DNA of 64,000 bases from Bacteroidota bacterium. Its GTDB lineage: Bacteria; Bacteroidota; Bacteroidia; 2-12-FULL-35-15. Positions 60,304 through 64,000 of this stretch are shown here, piece after piece. How positions within the stretch are numbered: the stretch's first letter is position 1; every line of letters starts with the position of its first letter. The stretch is taken from the NCBI GenBank assembly GCA_025963715.1, contig JAOQAG010000017.1, forward strand, positions 62,001-126,000, given 5' to 3'. Position numbers and translations under genes: made by a program. The notes under the pieces are model-generated. The model worked only from the letters and a program-made list of their open reading frames with translations. It was not told the origin of the DNA and did no database searches.

Positions 60304-61176
60304 ATGAGATCAGTTTGTTTATACAGCAGTTATTTCGAAAAGCCGGTAATTCCTTACTACATCAGGTTTTACCTCGAAAACCTGTTGCCTCATTTTTCCG
60401 AAATGATCCTGCTTACCAATGAAAAAGCACTGGATGAAGAATCGCTCACTTATTTAAAGTACAAGAATATCAGGCTGATGTATGTGAAAAATGAAGGCTG
60501 GGATTTCGGCATGTGGTACAAAGGTTTGAAGCAGATCGATGTAACAGCTTACGATCGCATTGGTCTGATCAATGATTCCTGCGTTTTATTTACGTCGGCG
60601 CAACCGTTTTTCGACTGGCTGGACATCAATGAGCTGGATTATTGCGGGATGCTGGATTCCAACGCCATTGCCTATCACATTCAATCGTATTTTGTGATCA
60701 TCAATAAAAATGCAATTGCAACTGCTGTCGATTATTTTAACAAACACGGGGTAATTACCGATCTGAAAAAAACGATCCGGACGTATGAGATCGGGCTGAG
60801 TCAGCACATGATCAATAAAGGATTTAAAGCGGGCGCGCTGCATTCCACTAAATTATACACCGGCGAGTTTAGCCCCACCTATTACATGCCCGAAGAACTG
60901 ATCCGGAATGGCTTGCCGCTGATCAAGAAAAAAATTGTTTCCTGTTCGTTCCGCAACGATGAGCAGCTAAATTTAATGCGGATGAAATACAAAATGGATC
61001 CGCGTTATTATATTAAGCTGATCCGTGCAAAATATAAAGATGACGCCACGTTGATCGATTTAAAGCAAATAGAGCCGAAGCGTAATTTGAATTTTCACTG
61101 GTGCATGCTCAAATACAATATCCGCTTTTTCTTTTTTCAGATCTTTCGCAAATTTAAATTCTTAAAGTCCGCATGA
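60304..61176 (+). CDS. rhamnan-synthesis RgpF-like glycosyltransferase
   Basis: A 290-residue protein of the RgpF/rhamnan-synthesis-F type: NEGWDFGMWYKGLKQID, IGLINDSCVLF, GFKAGALHSTKL. In characterised systems relatives act in rhamnose-containing polymer synthesis; here the sugar cannot be told. The C-terminus is strongly basic and aromatic (NIRFFFFQIFRKFKFLKS), possibly membrane-associated. Overlaps the next gene by 4 bases. Confidence 0.82.
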   Translation: MRSVCLYSSYFEKPVIPYYIRFYLENLLPHFSEMILLTNEKALDEESLTYLKYKNIRLMYVKNEGWDFGMWYKGLKQIDVTAYDRIGLINDSCVLFTSAQPFFDWLDINELDYCGMLDSNAIAYHIQSYFVIINKNAIATAVDYFNKHGVITDLKKTIRTYEIGLSQHMINKGFKAGALHSTKLYTGEFSPTYYMPEELIRNGLPLIKKKIVSCSFRNDEQLNLMRMKYKMDPRYYIKLIRAKYKDDATLIDLKQIEPKRNLNFHWCMLKYNIRFFFFQIFRKFKFLKSA

Positions 61177-62186
61177 GTTCACTGGTAAGCATTTGCATTC
61201 CTACGTACAACGGCGAACAGTATTTGAAAGAATGCCTGGATACCGTGCTGGCACAAACCTACACAAATCTCGAAATTATTGTAGTGGACGATTGCTCGAA
61301 AGATGCTACGGCTGCGATCATTGAAGAATATATTCGGAAAGATAAGCGCATAAAACTGTACCGCAATCCCGAAAATTTAGGATTGGTTGGCAATTGGAAT
61401 AAATGCCTGGAGCTCGCTCAGGGCGAATGGATCAAGTTTATTTTCCAGGACGATTTGGTAAAGCCTGATTGCATTGAAAAACAAATAAATGGGGCGAACG
61501 GACATTCATTTGTGGTTTGCGATCGTGAATTTATTTTCGATGATAAAGTTCCGGAAGCCATCAAAGCCTATTACAACGGGCCATTGCTGGCATTGAAAAA
61601 AATGATCAGCACAGGTAAAAATATATTTATTACCGCAGCGGAAATTTCCAATTACGCTGCCGCGAACATTTCACTGAATTTTATCGGGGAACCGACCGCT
61701 GTCTTATTTAAAAAAGAAGCCGTAAAAAAATACGGAATTTTTAATGCCGACCTGTCGCAGATCTGCGACCTGGAATACTGGCTGCGGATCGCTACGGCGG
61801 AAGGCCTGGTATACATCCCGGAAGAGCTGGTCAGCTTTCGCATTCATGCAAGTTCTACCACTTCGCAAAATGTAATTTCCAATACCAAATTCAAACCGCG
61901 CTACATCGATGTGATCCTGCTGGCACATGAATTTTTGCATGGAAATGAATTTGAAACGTTCCGCAATTCCATCAGCTTTTCGCAAAAGAAAAAGATCGGT
62001 TTTTTTATTACCTCGCGCATGATCGAAGCAAAAAAAGCATTTGAGAAAGATCCTTCTTTCGACCCGCAATTTTTTAACAATCTGTTTGTGAAATATCCTG
62101 CTTTAAAGCCGTATTATCGCCCTTCATTCGCGGCAAAATTAGTATATTGCACAGTGATGTTAAGAAGAAAATTGAGAAAGCTTTAA
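61173..62186 (+). CDS. family 2 glycosyltransferase
   Basis: A 337-residue GT-A enzyme: VSICIPTYNGEQYLKECLDTVL, VVDDCSKDAT, ENLGLVGNWNKCLELAQGEW, FIFQDDLVKPD (metal motif QDD) and CDLEYWLRIA. The long C-terminal ~120 residues are helical and basic. It begins within the end of the previous gene (ATGA overlap) and is 13 bases before the next. Confidence 0.9.
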   Translation: MSSLVSICIPTYNGEQYLKECLDTVLAQTYTNLEIIVVDDCSKDATAAIIEEYIRKDKRIKLYRNPENLGLVGNWNKCLELAQGEWIKFIFQDDLVKPDCIEKQINGANGHSFVVCDREFIFDDKVPEAIKAYYNGPLLALKKMISTGKNIFITAAEISNYAAANISLNFIGEPTAVLFKKEAVKKYGIFNADLSQICDLEYWLRIATAEGLVYIPEELVSFRIHASSTTSQNVISNTKFKPRYIDVILLAHEFLHGNEFETFRNSISFSQKKKIGFFITSRMIEAKKAFEKDPSFDPQFFNNLFVKYPALKPYYRPSFAAKLVYCTVMLRRKLRKL

Positions 62187-62199
62187 CCCATTTTTTGCA

Positions 62200-63123
62200 A
62201 TGCCCGATATTTCAGTAGTCATCGTTAATTACAATGTAAAACAGCTGCTGCTGGATTGTTTGAATACGATATGTACTCATATTCCTGACGGTTTGGTTAT
62301 TGAAATAATTGTGGTGGATAATAATTCTTCTGACGACAGTGTTACTGCTGTTACCGGTGCATTTCCGAAGGTAATCGTGATCGCTAATCAATTTAATGCA
62401 GGTTTTTCGGGTGCCAATAATCAGGGAATGAACATCGCAAGAGGAAAGTTCATTTTTCTCCTAAATCCAGATACAGAAATTGTTGGAAATGCAATTGCAC
62501 AATTATACAATTACATGTTAAGGGAACCGTCCTGTGTCATTGTTGCACCGCAATTATTAAATTCCGATCATTCTATTCAGTTATCCGTATGGAAAAATCA
62601 CAGTGTGAGCGATTTAGTAATAGAAACATTTTTTTTGCACAAAATGATAAATACACTGCATTATCTGCCACCCAAGCTTAACACAACGTTTGAAGCAAAA
62701 ACATTTTCAGGCGCTGCATTGTTTTTTAGGAAAGAATTAGTTGGAGAAATGGGAATGTTGGACGAACATTTATTCTGGATGGAAGATGTTGATTTTTGTT
62801 TGCGTGCGCAGAAATACGGGAAATTAATGTATTTGCATTCCGCACAGGTGTTGCACCATAGCGGGCAAAGCCACAAGAAAAATTACAACATTGTGATCTC
62901 CAATCAACTGCTCAGCAAATTGAAATTTTATAAAAAACATTTTTCCATTTTTAATGTCCTCATCGCAAATCTCAGCTGCTTCATTTTTATCATTTCCAGG
63001 CTGATTGTTTTTTCACTATTATCTCCATTCAGAGAACGCTTTCATTTGAAAGCAAAAGCGTACTTTTATACACTCAAACGCTTTTTTAAGTATTTGTTTT
63101 TTAACGAGAAGCGGATCGTATAA
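62200..63123 (+). CDS. family 2 glycosyltransferase, rhamnosyltransferase-like, with membrane segment
   Basis: A 307-residue protein of the GT2 group with an N-terminal ISVVIVNYNVKQLLLDC, VVDNNSSDDS, NAGFSGANNQGM, LLNPDTE (metal motif) and WMEDVDFCLRAQKYG, then a hydrophobic segment at about 255-275 (LIANLSCFIFIISRLIVFSLL). This matches the rhamnosyl/galactofuranosyl-type GT2 branch. Product linkage unknown. Confidence 0.88.
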   Translation: MPDISVVIVNYNVKQLLLDCLNTICTHIPDGLVIEIIVVDNNSSDDSVTAVTGAFPKVIVIANQFNAGFSGANNQGMNIARGKFIFLLNPDTEIVGNAIAQLYNYMLREPSCVIVAPQLLNSDHSIQLSVWKNHSVSDLVIETFFLHKMINTLHYLPPKLNTTFEAKTFSGAALFFRKELVGEMGMLDEHLFWMEDVDFCLRAQKYGKLMYLHSAQVLHHSGQSHKKNYNIVISNQLLSKLKFYKKHFSIFNVLIANLSCFIFIISRLIVFSLLSPFRERFHLKAKAYFYTLKRFFKYLFFNEKRIV

Positions 63124-63132
63124 CAGATCATT

Positions 63133-64000
63133 ATGAAAATTTTAATTCTTTCGGATATAAATTCTGCCCATACCCAAAAATGGACGGTGGCATTGGCTCA
63201 GAAAGGACTGGAAATTGCAATTTTTAGCCTGACAGCACCGGAATCAGATTGGTATTTGGAGCATGGGATCATGCTTTTCGGATCTAAAAGGCAACAAGCC
63301 AACTCCAGTTCCAAGCTCGGTTATTTAAAATCTGTACCGGCTTTAAAATCTGCCATTGCTTCGTATCAGCCACAGGTCGTACATGCACATTATGCAACCA
63401 GTTACGGATTATTAGGTGCATTAACCGGCTTTCATCCTTTTGTAATTTCAGCATGGGGAAGCGATGTGATGGAGTTCCCACATAAAAATTTTATTAATAA
63501 AAAAATATTAAAATATAATTTCAAAAAAGCTGATGCGATTCTTGCAACCAGCCAGGTCCTGGTAGACGAGATAGGACATTTCAGTGCAAAAAAAGTATTC
63601 AAAATTCCTTTCGGCATCGACATCAATTTTTTCAAGCCCGCGGCAGCTGTTAACCCGCTTTTTCCGGAAGGAACGGTAGTGATCGGTACTGTAAAATCGC
63701 TGGAAAGCATTTATGGAACAGACATTTTAATTGCCGCCTTTAAAAAAATAAGAGACAAGTATCCTGATAAAAAAATCAAGTTATTGGTCGTTGGCGGAGG
63801 AAGCAAAGAGCAGGAATACAAAGCGTTGACTACATCGTTAAATCTCGATCAGGATGTTGTTTTTACAGGGAAAGTTAAATACGAAAATGTGCTCAATTAT
63901 CACAATATGATTGATATATTTGTAAATGTTTCACGGAACGAAAGCTTTGGTGTGGCAGTATTGGAAGCCGCCGCCTGCGAAAAGGTAGTGATCGCATCCA
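63133..64000 (+). CDS. glycosyltransferase family 4, incomplete at the window edge
   Basis: The frame opens at ATG 63133 and is still open at the last base, giving the first 289 residues. MKILILSDINSAHTQKWTVALA is a GT4-type start. A central AWGSDVMEFP and IPFGIDINFF precede VVGGGSKEQEY and the C-terminal site NESFGVAVLEAAACEKVVIAS, the E-x7-E pattern. It continues the polysaccharide cluster beyond the window. Confidence 0.88.
   Translation, partial: MKILILSDINSAHTQKWTVALAQKGLEIAIFSLTAPESDWYLEHGIMLFGSKRQQANSSSKLGYLKSVPALKSAIASYQPQVVHAHYATSYGLLGALTGFHPFVISAWGSDVMEFPHKNFINKKILKYNFKKADAILATSQVLVDEIGHFSAKKVFKIPFGIDINFFKPAAAVNPLFPEGTVVIGTVKSLESIYGTDILIAAFKKIRDKYPDKKIKLLVVGGGSKEQEYKALTTSLNLDQDVVFTGKVKYENVLNYHNMIDIFVNVSRNESFGVAVLEAAACEKVVIAS

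Overview
The window reads as a chromosomal segment of a member of the Bacteroidota (a Chitinophagales/Sphingobacteriales-like relative is plausible, but rank below phylum cannot be fixed from this sequence). The evidence is: two secreted proteins with C-terminal type IX secretion (T9SS type A) sorting domains; TAnnTTTG -7 promoter boxes in front of several genes and almost no Shine-Dalgarno sequences; a CxxC/PCHxxW N-terminal protein of a type I associate with this phylum; and DUF4369/TlpA-type thioredoxin proteins. There are no rRNA, tRNA, CRISPR array, transposase or phage genes that I can see.

Region 1-6.3 kb is a visibly more A+T-rich defence island: the end of a gene of unknown type (perhaps RdrA), an RdrB-like divergent adenosine deaminase (RADAR-type anti-phage system), a decayed mcrB and an apparently intact mcrC. 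It stops against the 3' end of mnmE, a known integration hotspot in other bacteria, with a headless gene fragment at the junction.

Region 6.3-34.7 kb is ordinary chromosome: mnmE, a LamG/T9SS surface protein, sucD, fabG, a GxxExxY nuclease-fold gene flanked by inverted repeats, a VWA membrane protein, a GT39-like membrane glycosyltransferase with a fascin-like tail followed by a methyltransferase-GT2 fusion, ilvE, a membrane J-protein, redox genes (thioredoxin-like, SCO, TlpA), a SpoIIE phosphatase, DUF421, a second T9SS protein, prfC and rplS. 

Region 34.8-51.1 kb holds trmD (split from rplS by an opposed gene), a biotin operon (bioB-bioF-bioD, then bioA), a uracil-DNA-glycosylase-like gene, a queuosine-precursor transporter, a lipoprotein, a hydrolase/ECF sigma/membrane-protein operon, an OmpA-like protein and an alpha/beta hydrolase paired with an M23 peptidase.

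Region 51.7-64 kb starts with a ZapB-like coiled coil, zapA and rny, then enters a long one-direction polysaccharide cluster: Wzm/Wzt-type ABC exporter and at least seven glycosyltransferase-type genes with overlapping stop/start codons, running off the right edge.

Across the core part of the window the intergenic spaces are filled with about a dozen families of short dispersed repeats (heptamer arrays, palindromes, long perfect inverted repeats), often several in the same gap and in both orientations. They are the most striking unexplained structure here, together with the decayed defence island.
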